Part shown: piece after piece, positions 19,138 through 26,821 of the stretch
Layout: every line of letters begins with the position of its first letter
Numbering within the stretch: the first letter of the stretch is position 1
Assembly (NCBI GenBank): GCA_963730735.1
Contig: CAVSSX010000008.1
Span: 558,001 to 622,000, forward strand
DNA: 64,000 nt
Origin: CAVSSX01 sp963730735
GTDB taxonomy: Bacteria > Actinomycetota > Acidimicrobiia > Acidimicrobiales > RAAP-2
Direction of reading: 5' to 3'
Made by a program: the position numbers and the translations under genes
The notes under the pieces: model-generated
Seen by the model: only the letters and a program-made list of their open reading frames with translations
Databases searched by the model: none
What the model was told of the DNA's origin: nothing

Positions 19138-19845
19138 TCACCCGAGCTGCAGGCGCCGGAACCCCTCGGCGAACGCCGTCCCGGCCCGATGCCCTTCTTC
19201 CTCGGCCCGCTGGCGGACCACGTCGCCGGCCCACCCGTCGGCCCCGGCGAACTGGCTCTGGTGGCACTCGACGGCCTTGGCCTTCACGTCGATGGTCGCC
19301 GTGATGTCGACCCAGGTGTCCGGCTCGAGCGTGCCCGACAGGTAGGCCGCCCCCACCTGGTGGGGCGGTCCGGCATCGGGGAAGTAGTGCGGGAGGGCGG
19401 CCGCCGGCGAGAGCGCGTCCATCAGGGCCCAGCCGGCCATCCGGTGGTCGCGGTGGTTGAAGTAGGCCTGGCCGAAGAAGACCGCCGTCGGGTCGTGGCC
19501 CAGCACCACGTCGGGACGCACCCGGCGGATCCACGTCACCAGCTCGCTGCGGAAGCCCTCCCCCTCGTCGAGGTCACCGTCACCGTGGCCGAGCTGGTGG
19601 TGGGCGGTGAGGCCGATGATGGCGGCCGCCGCCGCCTGCTCCTGGGCCCGCTCGCGGGCCAGCTCGTCCGGATCGACCGAGGCGTCGGCCGTCCCCCGAC
19701 CACCGTCGGTGCAGACCACCAGATGCACCTCGCTGCCGGCGGCGGCCCACAGGGCCAGCGTCCCGCCGCAGGCCACGTCGGCGTCATCGGGGTGGGCATA
19801 GACGGCCAGGACCCGCTGCGGCACCTCGGTGATCAGGTCGGCCAT
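19138..19845 (-). CDS. PIG-L family deacetylase (LmbE-like)
   Basis: Zinc-dependent N-acetylglucosaminyl-type deacetylase, 235 aa. The zinc and catalytic motif is AVYAHPDDADVACGGTL near the N-terminus, with the third ligand in FNHRDHRM. Actinobacterial members include MshB (mycothiol biosynthesis) and Mca; others deacetylate diverse sugars. I cannot assign which. It is probably co-transcribed with the downstream dinB, 14 bases away. Confidence 0.88.
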   Translation of the reverse strand: MADLITEVPQRVLAVYAHPDDADVACGGTLALWAAAGSEVHLVVCTDGGRGTADASVDPDELARERAQEQAAAAAIIGLTAHHQLGHGDGDLDEGEGFRSELVTWIRRVRPDVVLGHDPTAVFFGQAYFNHRDHRMAGWALMDALSPAAALPHYFPDAGPPHQVGAAYLSGTLEPDTWVDITATIDVKAKAVECHQSQFAGADGWAGDVVRQRAEEEGHRAGTAFAEGFRRLQLG

Positions 19846-19860
19846 CTCCCTCCCCCGCCT

Positions 19861-20328
19861 CTACGACCGTCGCTTGGGCTCGGTGGTCTTGGTCAACAGT
19901 CCCACCTCACGCTGGAAGTCACCCAGGTCCTCGAACCCCTTGTAGACGCTGGCGAAGCGCACGTAGGCCACGTCGTCGAGCGACTTCAGGTGCTCGAGCA
20001 CCGCCACCCCGACCTGCTGACTGGTGGGCTCGGGGATCGACCGCAGCGCATCCTCCACCTGTTGGGCCAGCTCCTGCATCTGCTCGTCGCTCACCGGCCG
20101 GTTCTTGCAGGCCGACCGCACCCCGTCGACCAGCTTGGCCCGATCGAACGGCTCCCGTTGGCCCGAGCGCTTGATGACCCACAGGGGTAGCTCCTCGACC
20201 CGCTCGAACGTGGTGAAGCGACGGCCGCACTCGAGGCACTCCCGTCGGCGACGGATGGCCACGCCCTCGTCGGCCAGACGCGAGTCGACCACCCGATCGT
20301 CGTCAGCGGAACACCACGGGCATCGCAC
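19861..20328 (-). CDS. nrdR: Transcriptional repressor of ribonucleotide reductase genes
   Basis: NrdR binds NrdR boxes upstream of ribonucleotide reductase operons in response to ATP/dATP. The 155-aa product has an N-terminal zinc ribbon with Cys3, Cys6, Cys31 and Cys34, then the RRFTTFERVE signature. An ATP-cone domain (VIKRSGQREPFDRAKLVDGV...) ends in YVRFASVYKGF. Length and motifs are canonical. In Actinobacteria nrdR commonly sits near lexA and a LysM gene, as here. Confidence 0.97.
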   Translation of the reverse strand: MRCPWCSADDDRVVDSRLADEGVAIRRRRECLECGRRFTTFERVEELPLWVIKRSGQREPFDRAKLVDGVRSACKNRPVSDEQMQELAQQVEDALRSIPEPTSQQVGVAVLEHLKSLDDVAYVRFASVYKGFEDLGDFQREVGLLTKTTEPKRRS

Positions 20329-20373
20329 ACCGTCGACGATACCGCCCAGGCCCCCGAGGGGATCCCGGACGCT

Positions 20374-20389
20374 CGGGGGCTGCAGCCCC
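20374..20389. terminator. GC palindrome between the membrane-protein gene and nrdR
   Basis: GGGGGCTGCAGCCCCC is a perfect 16-base palindrome, just downstream of the membrane-protein stop at 20393 and about 45 bases upstream of the nrdR start. It could terminate transcription of the upstream gene. No T tract is present, so the call is tentative. Confidence 0.4.
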
Positions 20390-20392
20390 CGT

Positions 20393-20972
20393 TCAGGCGG
20401 CCAGCACCGATCGGAAGGAACGAGGACCGTCGGCCCGTCGGAGGGCCAGCCCGGCCGCTACGGCGAGACACGGCCGCCGCCACCAGCTCGACGATCAACG
20501 ACTCCTTGGCGAAGGGTGCCGACAGGCTGTCCTTGAACCCGAAGAGCCCGACGTTCACCGAGATCAAGAGGCCGGCCACCGTCCCGAGGGCGAACAGCGC
20601 CGCTCCCACCAAGACCACGAACCGACGGGCGACGGCCACCGCCACGGCGATCACCAGACCGGCGATGCCCTGCAACAAGAAGAGGGGTCCGATGGTCGGG
20701 ATCTGGTGGTAGCTCTGCGACCACAGGTGAAGGTGGATGACCGACGACCACACCAACAGGGCGGCGCCGATCCACGCCACCACCGATACCACCGGACCCG
20801 GAGAACCGAGCAGCGGGCGCAGCGGCCGAGCGGGCCGGACGTTGTCCGTACGGTCGGGGTCGGGTGGGCGGTCGACGAGGAGGTCATACCTGTACTCCGG
20901 CACCACCGACCCTGCCGGATGCCGACGGACGACGATCGACCGACGCATGACGGTCGACGCCGGCCCGTCCAT
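20393..20972 (-). CDS. Four-helix membrane protein, hypothetical (+1 interruption near C-terminus)
   Basis: A basic N-terminal tail precedes about four membrane segments (VVSVVAWIGAALLVWSSVIH, GPLFLLQGIAGLVIAVAVAV, FVVLVGAALFALGTVAGLLI, and a last helix). After ESLIVELVAAAVS the frame must shift by one base near 20455 to read VAAGLALRRADGPRSFRSVLAA and the stop at 20393. The family is not identified; the pattern resembles small DUF4383/DoxX-sized membrane proteins. Starts at 20972 or 20948 are possible. It directly follows the LysM gene (stop 20978), so both may be in one SOS-linked transcript. Confidence 0.55.
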
Positions 20973-20977
20973 CGACC

Positions 20978-21533
20978 TCAGGGAAGTTGGATGTGCTCGC
21001 CCGGGACGACGACACCCGAGCCGAGCTCGTCGGCCAGCCGAGCCTGCACCTGGCTGACGGCGCCAGGTGCAGCGAACCGCTCGGCGATCGAGTGCAGCGT
21101 GTCACCCGACTTGGACGACGTAGGTCACCGGCAGGGCGCCCACGGTGCGAACGCCATCGTGCACCGAGGTCGCCGGATGGCCACCCAGGGCACTGAGCGG
21201 AAGGGCCAGGGCCACGGCGAGGCCGGCCACGGCGGCGGCCAACGCCACCCGACGACGCCGGACCGGCGCCGAGACCCTCGAGGGCGCCGGTGCACGGTGG
21301 TGCGTCGCCCACTGCGGCGTGGTGCCCGCCGCACGGGAATCGACCGCCGGTCGCTGGCACGGCTCAGACCGGACGCCGGTCGAGCGGTGACCAGCCCGCT
21401 CCCGGTTCGGGACCGTCGGGGCCGACGCCATCGGGGCGTCGTCGGACACCACGGTCAGGGTGGGCCGGGGCCAGGGGTTGGCCGCCAGTTCGTCGAAGAG
21501 CGCTTCCTGTTCCGACACCAGTGCGATCGCCAT
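20978..21533 (-). CDS. LysM protein divergent from lexA, candidate SOS division suppressor (in-frame TGA, +1 shift)
   Basis: From ATG 21533 (after AAAGGA) the protein has a ~100-residue proline/arginine-rich cytoplasmic part, one membrane helix (VALAAAVAGLAVALALPLSAL) and the start of a LysM domain (VTYVVQVG). It then meets TGA at about 21105. The +1 frame gives DTLHSIAERFAAPGAVSQVQARL and ends HIQLP at 20978, completing a LysM of normal length (184 aa in total). The junction reads GTC GGG TGA CAC, so a tRNA-Gly slipping from GGG to GGT would bypass the stop. In Bacillus (yneA) and Mycobacterium (Rv2719c), LysM proteins divergent from lexA are SOS-induced and suppress division. Position, domain order and SOS boxes support the same role here by inference. 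The interruption could equally be a sequence error. Confidence 0.65.
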
Positions 21534-21624
21534 CGTGCGTCCTTTCCGGTGGGCGTCCCACCGCATCTCTCCCGGTCCGAGGGTGGACCGAGCGACCCTC
21601 CGCCTTGCGGTACCTCCGAGACTA

Positions 21625-21741
21625 CGAACATTTGTTCGTTCTTCGAGCATCACAGCACGAACATTTGTTCGTGTCAACGAATTTCGAACAGATGTTTGCT
21701 TTCGTTCGGTCACCGGCTTATCTTTAGCAAACAGGTGTTCG
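21625..21741. promoter_or_regulatory. Four SOS (LexA) boxes between the LysM gene and lexA
   Basis: Two identical perfect palindromes CGAACATTTGTTCG lie at 21625-21638 and 21658-21671, 33 bases apart (about three helical turns). A third, CGAACAGATGTTTG, is at 21685-21698 and a fourth, CAAACAGGTGTTCG, at 21728-21741. They match the actinobacterial/Gram-positive SOS consensus CGAAC-N4-GTTCG. The two perfect sites are nearer the LysM gene and the two imperfect ones nearer lexA, suggesting tighter repression of the former and autoregulation of the latter. Confidence 0.93.
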
Positions 21742-21792
21742 CCGGAGGTCGGTCGAGCAGCCCAGACGGCCACAATCGGGAGGCAGCGAGAC

Positions 21793-22422
21793 ATGGCAGA
21801 GGTGCTCAGCGGCAAGCGGCAGCAGATCCTCGACTACATCGCCGAACAGCTCCGGGCCCAGGGGTACCCCCCCTCGGTGCGGGAGATCGGCGAAGCGGTG
21901 GGGCTCAACTCCTCCGCCACCGTGCACACGCATCTCGCCGTGCTGCAGCGCGAGGGGTACCTGGTCCGCGACCCGACCAAGCCCCGCGCCATCCAAGTCC
22001 GCTACGACCCGAGCTCCAAGGCGGCCATGGTGTCGAGCCCGGTGCGGCACGTCCCGCTGCTGGGCGACGTCGCCGCCGGAACCGGCGTCCTGGCCCACGA
22101 GAACGTCGAGGAGCTCCTGCCGCTGCCCGAACAGTTCACCGGGACCGGATCGACCTTCATGCTCCGGGTCCGGGGGGAGTCGATGATCGACGCCGGCATC
22201 TTCGACGGTGACTTCGTCGTGGTCCGCCAGCAGCCCGACGCCGAGGCCGGCGACGTGGTCGTGGCCGGGATCCCCGACGACGAGGCCACGGTCAAGACCT
22301 TCGGTCGCCGGGGCGACCGGGTCGTCCTCACGCCGGCCAACCCGGCGTTCTCACCGATGGAGTTCGACCCCGACGAGGTCACCATCTACGGCAAGGTCGT
22401 CACGGTCCTGCGCAAGCTCTGA
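21793..22422 (+). CDS. lexA: LexA SOS repressor
   Basis: Repressor of DNA-damage genes that self-cleaves when RecA is activated. The 209-aa product has an N-terminal winged helix (RQQILDYIAEQLRAQGYPPS, then VREIGEAVGLNSSATVHTHL). The Ala95-Gly96 cleavage site is in GDVAAGTG, nucleophile Ser130 in RGESMIDAGI and general base Lys168 in EATVKTF. ATG 21793 fits the family start; the open frame upstream runs through the SOS boxes and is not coding. It is autoregulated by the boxes just upstream. Confidence 0.98.
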   Translation: MAEVLSGKRQQILDYIAEQLRAQGYPPSVREIGEAVGLNSSATVHTHLAVLQREGYLVRDPTKPRAIQVRYDPSSKAAMVSSPVRHVPLLGDVAAGTGVLAHENVEELLPLPEQFTGTGSTFMLRVRGESMIDAGIFDGDFVVVRQQPDAEAGDVVVAGIPDDEATVKTFGRRGDRVVLTPANPAFSPMEFDPDEVTIYGKVVTVLRKL

Positions 22423-22423
22423 G

Positions 22424-22444
22424 CGTCGGAGCGTCGCTCCGACG
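22424..22444. terminator. Bidirectional hairpin between lexA and the anti-sigma gene
   Basis: CGTCGGAGCG and CGCTCCGACG form a perfect ten-base-pair stem around a single T, placed immediately after the lexA stop and 9 bases before the convergent anti-sigma stop. Position and symmetry suit a shared terminator. Confidence 0.6.
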
Positions 22445-22452
22445 AGCTCGGC

Positions 22453-23313
22453 TCAGGCCACCGTGCCCTTGGCCACCGGGGAGCGGTCCGGGGCGACGAC
22501 GCCGCCGGCGGGCTCGACGGTGATGGCCAGGTTCGAGGGCGACGCCGTGCCGCCGATCGTGAAGGCGGCGGTGCGGACGTTGTTGCCCAAGAGTCCGATC
22601 GAAATGGGCTGGCCGTCGATGGTGGCCCACAGCTGGTAGGTCTCATCCGCCGGGAGCGCCTGCATGTTGGAAGATGTCAGGTACCCGTGGCCGCCCGGCA
22701 CCATGACGAACTCGGCCAGCTGCGCACCGTCGGGCGACCGCATGACCACGATCTTGTGATTGGGGTTGGCCAACGCCGTGGCCACCGCCGACGAATCGCC
22801 CTTACCCGACAGGGCCGACTGCAGTTGGGTGGCGTTGTTCTTGCTCTGCACCAGATTGAAGGCCAGGACGGCGATCACCACTGCGGAGGCCACGCCGACG
22901 ACGGCCGTCACCCGTCGCCACGTCCGCTGACGGCGCCGACGGGCCTGAGCCAGGTCGATCAGCACCGCGCCCTCGGTCGGGCCCACCGGACCGGCGTCGG
23001 CCGTCGGAGCACTGCCGAGCCACGGCATCGCCGGGTCGGCCGCGTCCACCGGGCCGCCCTCGCGCTCGGAGAGCCGGGCGGCGATGCGGTCCCACAACTC
23101 CAGGGACACCGGCTCGACCGACGTACCCATGGCCGCTGCCATCTCGTGGTGGGCGTCGACCTCGGCCCGACAGCGCGGGCAGGTACGCAGGTGCTCTTCC
23201 ACCAGCTCGGCCTCGTCGGGCTCGACGGCATCCAGGGCGTAGGCACCGAGAAGGTTCTCGATGGCCTGGTGTTCCTCGTAGGTGGGGCTGTCCGAGCCCT
23301 CGAGGTAAGTCAT
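22453..23313 (-). CDS. Anti-sigma factor, RskA-like
   Basis: Membrane anti-sigma factor of 286 aa. The N-terminal cytoplasmic domain has the zinc-associated motif H-x3-C-x2-C (EEHLRTCPRCRAEV). After a linker there is a single membrane helix (VTAVVGVASAVVIAVLAFNLV). The outer domain carries the RskA C-terminal fold (HKIVVMRSPDGAQLAEFVM, LPADETYQLWATIDGQPISIG). The start ATG overlaps the sigma gene stop (ATGA, 23310-23313), so the two are translationally coupled. By analogy with RskA/SigK, release is expected through regulated proteolysis. Confidence 0.93.
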   Translation of the reverse strand: MTYLEGSDSPTYEEHQAIENLLGAYALDAVEPDEAELVEEHLRTCPRCRAEVDAHHEMAAAMGTSVEPVSLELWDRIAARLSEREGGPVDAADPAMPWLGSAPTADAGPVGPTEGAVLIDLAQARRRRQRTWRRVTAVVGVASAVVIAVLAFNLVQSKNNATQLQSALSGKGDSSAVATALANPNHKIVVMRSPDGAQLAEFVMVPGGHGYLTSSNMQALPADETYQLWATIDGQPISIGLLGNNVRTAAFTIGGTASPSNLAITVEPAGGVVAPDRSPVAKGTVA

Positions 23314-23879
23314 TGCTCTCGTACTCCTGCTTCCGCCAGCACCTGCTTCATTCGTTTCAATCCGTTACGGATCCTGCTCTTCACCGTGCCCTCGGGCTCG
23401 GACAGGATCACCGCCACTTCCCGGTAGGTGCGCCCGGAAAAGTAGGCCAGTTCGATGGCCGAACGTTCGGCCTCGGGCAGGGTGGCCATCGCCTGGGCCA
23501 CCTGGTCGGCCACGGCCAGGTCCCACACCTCGCGCTCGAGGTCGTAGCCGGCGATGGCCGTGGCCCGGGCGTCCTTGGTCTCGCGGTTCTGGCGAGCGGT
23601 CAGCGAGCGGACGTGATCGACCGCCCGACCGTGGGTCTGCGTGAGGAGGAAGGACCGGAGGGCGCCTCGGGCTGGGTCGAACCGCTCCGGTTGCTTCCAC
23701 AGTCGAAGGAAGACCTCCTGGACGACGTCCTCGGCCTCGTCCTGACTGCCGGTGATCCGGCGGGCGAGCCCCAGAGCGGCACCGCCGTGGCGCCGGTACA
23801 CCTCGGCCAGCGCGTCGTCCTGGTAGCGGGCGATCGCTACGACCAACTGTGGGTCACTGAGTTCGCTGACGGGTGCCAT
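23310..23879 (-). CDS. ECF sigma factor, SigK-like
   Basis: Extracytoplasmic-function sigma factor of 189 aa. Region 2 spans DDALAEVYRRHGGAALGLARRI to EDVVQEVFLRLWKQPERFDP. Region 4 is TLPEAERSAIELAYFSGRTYREVAVIL then EGTVKSRIRNGLKRMKQVL. ATG 23879 is preferred over an upstream start. It is co-transcribed with its anti-sigma gene and faces away from the ferritin-like/Tat cluster about 90 bases upstream. It is likely to control itself and perhaps that cluster; no promoter consensus was proven. Confidence 0.94.
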   Translation of the reverse strand: MAPVSELSDPQLVVAIARYQDDALAEVYRRHGGAALGLARRITGSQDEAEDVVQEVFLRLWKQPERFDPARGALRSFLLTQTHGRAVDHVRSLTARQNRETKDARATAIAGYDLEREVWDLAVADQVAQAMATLPEAERSAIELAYFSGRTYREVAVILSEPEGTVKSRIRNGLKRMKQVLAEAGVREQ

Positions 23880-23968
23880 TCGGGCCTTATTCGGAGCTGA
23901 CCCCGCCGGCGGATGACAGGAATGACCGACATCCGGTGCAGGCCGTCGCGGCGAAGGAAGGAATGAGT

Positions 23969-24225
23969 ATGCGTACCACACCCGCTTCGTTCAACGAGCG
24001 GCCAGGACGTCCCGTGGACGACATCGTCGCCGGGGTCGTCGTGGAGCGGCAGGACCCGGCCGGGGTGACTGGACGGCCCGGCCCGGCGGCCACCGGCACC
24101 GGTGCAGCGACCTTGGGACACGTGGGCGCCCCGGCCGACGATCGATCGGTACGCCCGGTGCTGCTCGCGACGACCCCGAGATCGGCCGCACGCCGTTCTC
24201 CGAGGTCTACATCAATAAGTACTAA
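23969..24225 (+). CDS. Small hypothetical protein (-1 interruption)
   Basis: ATG 23969 follows a strong GAAGGAAGGA site. The first frame reads MRTTPASFNERPGRPVDDIV and onward to LLATTP. Adding one base at about 24179 continues with EIGRTPFSEVYINKY and a stop at 24223-24225, giving about 85 aa. The coherent C-terminus and the strong ribosome binding site support a real gene, but I recognise no family. It is first in the rightward cluster with the ferritin-like and Tat genes. A precursor-peptide role crossed my mind because of the EVYINKY end, but no modifying enzyme is nearby. Confidence 0.4.
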
Positions 24226-24368
24226 AAACTTCCCGATTTCGGCATCCGACCGTCACGGGGCGTCGAACAACTGGTGCACCCCCGCCACTGAACGGTTTCC
24301 CGGCGGCTGCACACCCGGCATCGCCGGGATCGACACGACACCCATCCCCCAGCACCAAGGAGCACCAC

Positions 24369-25232
24369 ATGACCGGTGACCCCCGGAGCCTCGGCGAACT
24401 GCTCGAGGAATCCCAGGACCTGCAATCGGACGCCGTCCGATCGACCATCCAACCCCTGGCCGAACTCAGCGACCGGGGCACCGCCTCGATCGACGAGGGC
24501 GACCCGGTCGAGAACCAGCGGTTCGCCGCCGAGCACCGCAAGGCCCTGGCGGCCAGCATCGGTGGCGGTGGGCTCCTGGCCGCCGCCGGCGGTGGGCTGC
24601 TGGTCGGCATGCTGGCCTCGCCGGCGTTCGCCAGCTCGTCGCCCGACGTGCAGATGCTGCAGACGGCGGCCTCCATCGAGGTCCTGGCCGTCAACACCTA
24701 CACCACGGCGCTCACGCTGCCCTACATCGGCGGCTCGGCGGCCAACCCGGTCGTCATGAAGTTCGTCACCGTGACCAAGAGCCAGCACGCCCAGCATCTC
24801 CAGGCGTTCAACGCCGCGTTGAAGAAGATGGGCGCCAAGACCCAGAACAAGCCCGACCCGGCGTTCGTCCCGGTGGTCAACAAGGCCGTCGCCGGCCTCA
24901 GTGGCGCCACGGCAGCACAGGGTTCGGCCGGTGTCGTGGCCCTGGCCCTCGAGCTCGAGAACGCCGCCGCCGAGACGTACGTCAACGACGTGGCCAACCT
25001 CAAGAGCAAGACCAACAAGGCGCTGTTCGCCAGCATCATGGGCGTCGAGGCGCAGCACGCCTCGGTCCTGCTGGCGGTGCAGGCCCTTCTGGCCGCCAAT
25101 GCCCCGCAGCTCATCACGCTGTCGGCCACCAACGTGGCCTCGTTGCCGGCTGCGGCCGGCAGCGTCGGCTTCCCGAATGCCTTCTACCCGACCAGTTCAG
25201 CCGCCCCCGCCAGCCAAGGAGCCGTCAAGTGA
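24369..25232 (+). CDS. Ferritin-like domain protein, exported
   Basis: A 287-aa protein. After a hydrophilic ~55-residue N-terminal extension, a hydrophobic signal-like segment (ASIGGGGLLAAAGGGLLVGML) ends at SPAFASS, an AxA cleavage site. It is preceded by HRKAL rather than a clear RR pair. The mature part is a four-helix bundle of ferritin-like type: SIEVLAVNTYTTAL, SQHAQHLQAFNAAL, ALELENAAAETYVNDV and GVEAQHASVLLAVQAL, with Glu and Glu/Gln-x-x-His pairs as possible metal ligands. ATG 24369 follows AAGGAGCACCAC. The stop overlaps the next gene's GTG (GTGA), so the two ferritin-like genes are coupled. Export via the Tat genes downstream is inferred. Confidence 0.8.
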   Translation: MTGDPRSLGELLEESQDLQSDAVRSTIQPLAELSDRGTASIDEGDPVENQRFAAEHRKALAASIGGGGLLAAAGGGLLVGMLASPAFASSSPDVQMLQTAASIEVLAVNTYTTALTLPYIGGSAANPVVMKFVTVTKSQHAQHLQAFNAALKKMGAKTQNKPDPAFVPVVNKAVAGLSGATAAQGSAGVVALALELENAAAETYVNDVANLKSKTNKALFASIMGVEAQHASVLLAVQALLAANAPQLITLSATNVASLPAAAGSVGFPNAFYPTSSAAPASQGAVK

Positions 25233-26038
25233 AAATCCGTCGACATGAGATCCCGGTGACCAACGCCGAGATCGCCGCCATGACCAAGGATCTCGACGAG
25301 ATCCATCAGGACCAAGGTGTGCCGGCGCTCCAGGCCAGCATCGCCCAGTTCCACGAGGGAATCCGCTCGGGGCTCCAGAAGAGCACCAGCCGGCGGACCT
25401 TCCTCCTGGGCGCCGGTGGCGCCCTGGCCGGAGCCGGCGTGCTGGCTGCGGTGGCCTCGACGCCCGGCCTGGCCGCGGCGGCGACGTCGGCTGCCGCCGT
25501 CACCCCGGCGACCAGCGGCAACCCCGAGAAGGGCCTGAGCGGCGACCTCGCCGTGGCGGCCCTGGCGGCCAGCCTGGAGAACCTGGCGATCTACGCCTAC
25601 CAGAGCGCCATCTCGGCGGTGACCGCCGGCAAGTTGGGCACCGTCCCGCCGGCCATCGTCACCTTCGCCCAGACGGCACTGTCCCAGCACACGGCGCACG
25701 CCGCCGCCTGGAACAGCCTGCTCACGGGGAGCGGCCACAAGGCGGTCACGGTGACCGACCCCAAGCTGACCCCGACCGTGCAGACGGCCTTCGGCAAGGT
25801 GACCAACGTCACCCAGCTGGGTGAGTTGGCCCTCGAGCTCGAGAACATCGCCGCCCAGACCTACCAGGCCGAGGCGTCGATGCTGAAGAGCAAGAAGGCC
25901 GTGCAGGTCGCCGCCAGCATTGCGCCGGTGGAGATGCAGCACGCCGCCATCTTGTACTTCGTGCTCGGCATGTACCCCGGGGCCCAGACCAGCTCGGGCA
26001 CCCCGCTGGCCTTCAACCCCACCTCTATGGCGGCCTGA
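25229..26038 (+). CDS. Ferritin-like domain protein with Tat signal
   Basis: A 269-aa paralogue of the preceding product. An N-terminal extension of ~50 residues precedes a twin-arginine signal, SRRTFLLGAGGALAGAGVL, with cleavage likely after GLAAA. The mature domain again shows four helices (ASLENLAIYAYQSAI, SQHTAHAAAWNSLL, ALELENIAAQTYQAEAS, PVEMQHAAILYFVLGMY) with paired Glu and x-x-His positions. GTG 25229 overlaps the previous stop and has AAGGAG upstream. A folded metalloprotein needs Tat rather than Sec, which fits the tatA, tatB and tatC genes that follow. The catalytic role (iron oxidation or storage outside the membrane) is inference. Confidence 0.85.
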   Translation: MKIRRHEIPVTNAEIAAMTKDLDEIHQDQGVPALQASIAQFHEGIRSGLQKSTSRRTFLLGAGGALAGAGVLAAVASTPGLAAAATSAAAVTPATSGNPEKGLSGDLAVAALAASLENLAIYAYQSAISAVTAGKLGTVPPAIVTFAQTALSQHTAHAAAWNSLLTGSGHKAVTVTDPKLTPTVQTAFGKVTNVTQLGELALELENIAAQTYQAEASMLKSKKAVQVAASIAPVEMQHAAILYFVLGMYPGAQTSSGTPLAFNPTSMAA

Positions 26039-26052
26039 TCGCGGGAACCGAG

Positions 26053-26092
26053 GCCCGCACCGGCGTGGTTCCCCTTCCATGCCGGTGCGGGC
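26053..26092 (+). terminator. Strong hairpin after the ferritin-like gene pair
   Basis: GCCCGCACCGGC and GCCGGTGCGGGC form a perfect 12-base-pair stem with a 16-base loop, 15 bases after the stop and about 55 bases before tatA. It may attenuate or terminate, so tatA could have its own promoter or receive reduced readthrough. Confidence 0.6.
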
Positions 26093-26147
26093 TTCCCCGC
26101 TCGTTCCGCCCCACCCCGCTCCGCCCTACGTCTCGAAAGGACTCACC

Positions 26148-26363
26148 ATGCTTGCTTCCATCGTCGGACCCGACCTCCTGATCATCGTCGCGGTCGTTCT
26201 CGTGCTCTTCGGGGGATCCCAGATCCCGAAGCTCGCCCGCTCCCTGGGCTCGGCCAAGTCCGAGTTCGAGAAGGCCACGGCCAAGTCGACCCCCACGCCC
26301 CACACGGCCGAGACGGTCGTCGTGCCGGTGGCCGTCCCCGTCCCGAACCACGTCGAGAACTAG
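26148..26363 (+). CDS. tatA: Twin-arginine translocase subunit TatA
   Basis: A 71-aa protein with one short membrane helix (DLLIIVAVVLVLFGGSQIP), the conserved FG hinge and the amphipathic helix KLARSLGSAKSEFEKATA, then a flexible proline/threonine tail. TatA forms the membrane-weakening oligomer of the Tat pore. ATG 26148 follows GAAAGGA. It is the first of three tat genes, separated from tatB by the cupredoxin gene. Confidence 0.9.
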   Translation: MLASIVGPDLLIIVAVVLVLFGGSQIPKLARSLGSAKSEFEKATAKSTPTPHTAETVVVPVAVPVPNHVEN

Positions 26364-26382
26364 GCCGGCGGGAGGCTCTCTC

Positions 26383-26811
26383 ATGCCGCGGAACCTTCAT
26401 CTCCGTCGCCCGTCGAAGACGACCATCCTGGCGGCGTCGGCGCTGCTCGGCGTGGCCGTCATCGCCAGCGCCTGCTCCAGCGCCACCAGCTCCAGCCCAT
26501 CGACCACGGCGGCCGGATCCTCGGCCACCACATCGGGCGGCGGAACCACGGCGGCAGCCACGGCGAGCATCACCATCCAGAACTTCGCCTTCTCGCCGTC
26601 GTCCACCACCGTGAAGCCCGGCGCCAAGGTGACGGTGACCAACAAGGACTCGGTCGCCCACACCCTGACGGCCAACGACAAGAAGTTCGACACCGGGAAC
26701 ATCGATCCGGGCAAGACGGTGACCTTCACGGCACCGACCGCCCCGGGGAGCTACCCCTACATCTGCACCATCCACCAGTACATGACCGGCATGCTGGTCG
26801 TGAAGGGATAG
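26383..26811 (+). CDS. Cupredoxin (plastocyanin-like) lipoprotein
   Basis: A 142-aa lipoprotein: a basic N-terminus, hydrophobic core and lipobox VIASAC give an acylated Cys about residue 31, followed by a Ser/Thr-rich linker. The domain has the blue-copper ligands His (DSVAHTL), Cys (YICTIH), His (IHQY) and Met (YMTGML). The FAFSPSSTTVKPGAKVTVTN strand is typical of plastocyanin/azurin-like proteins. It probably carries electrons at the outer face of the membrane. Its place inside the tat genes, downstream of two ferritin-like proteins, suggests a functional link to metal redox chemistry. Confidence 0.9.
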   Translation: MPRNLHLRRPSKTTILAASALLGVAVIASACSSATSSSPSTTAAGSSATTSGGGTTAAATASITIQNFAFSPSSTTVKPGAKVTVTNKDSVAHTLTANDKKFDTGNIDPGKTVTFTAPTAPGSYPYICTIHQYMTGMLVVKG

Positions 26812-26821
26812 GCGTGACGCC

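Noticed and set aside
23969..24225. PqqA-like peptide precursor because of the EVYINKY end
   Set aside because: No radical-SAM or other modifying enzyme nearby, wrong spacing of the Glu and Tyr, and the frame needs a correction.
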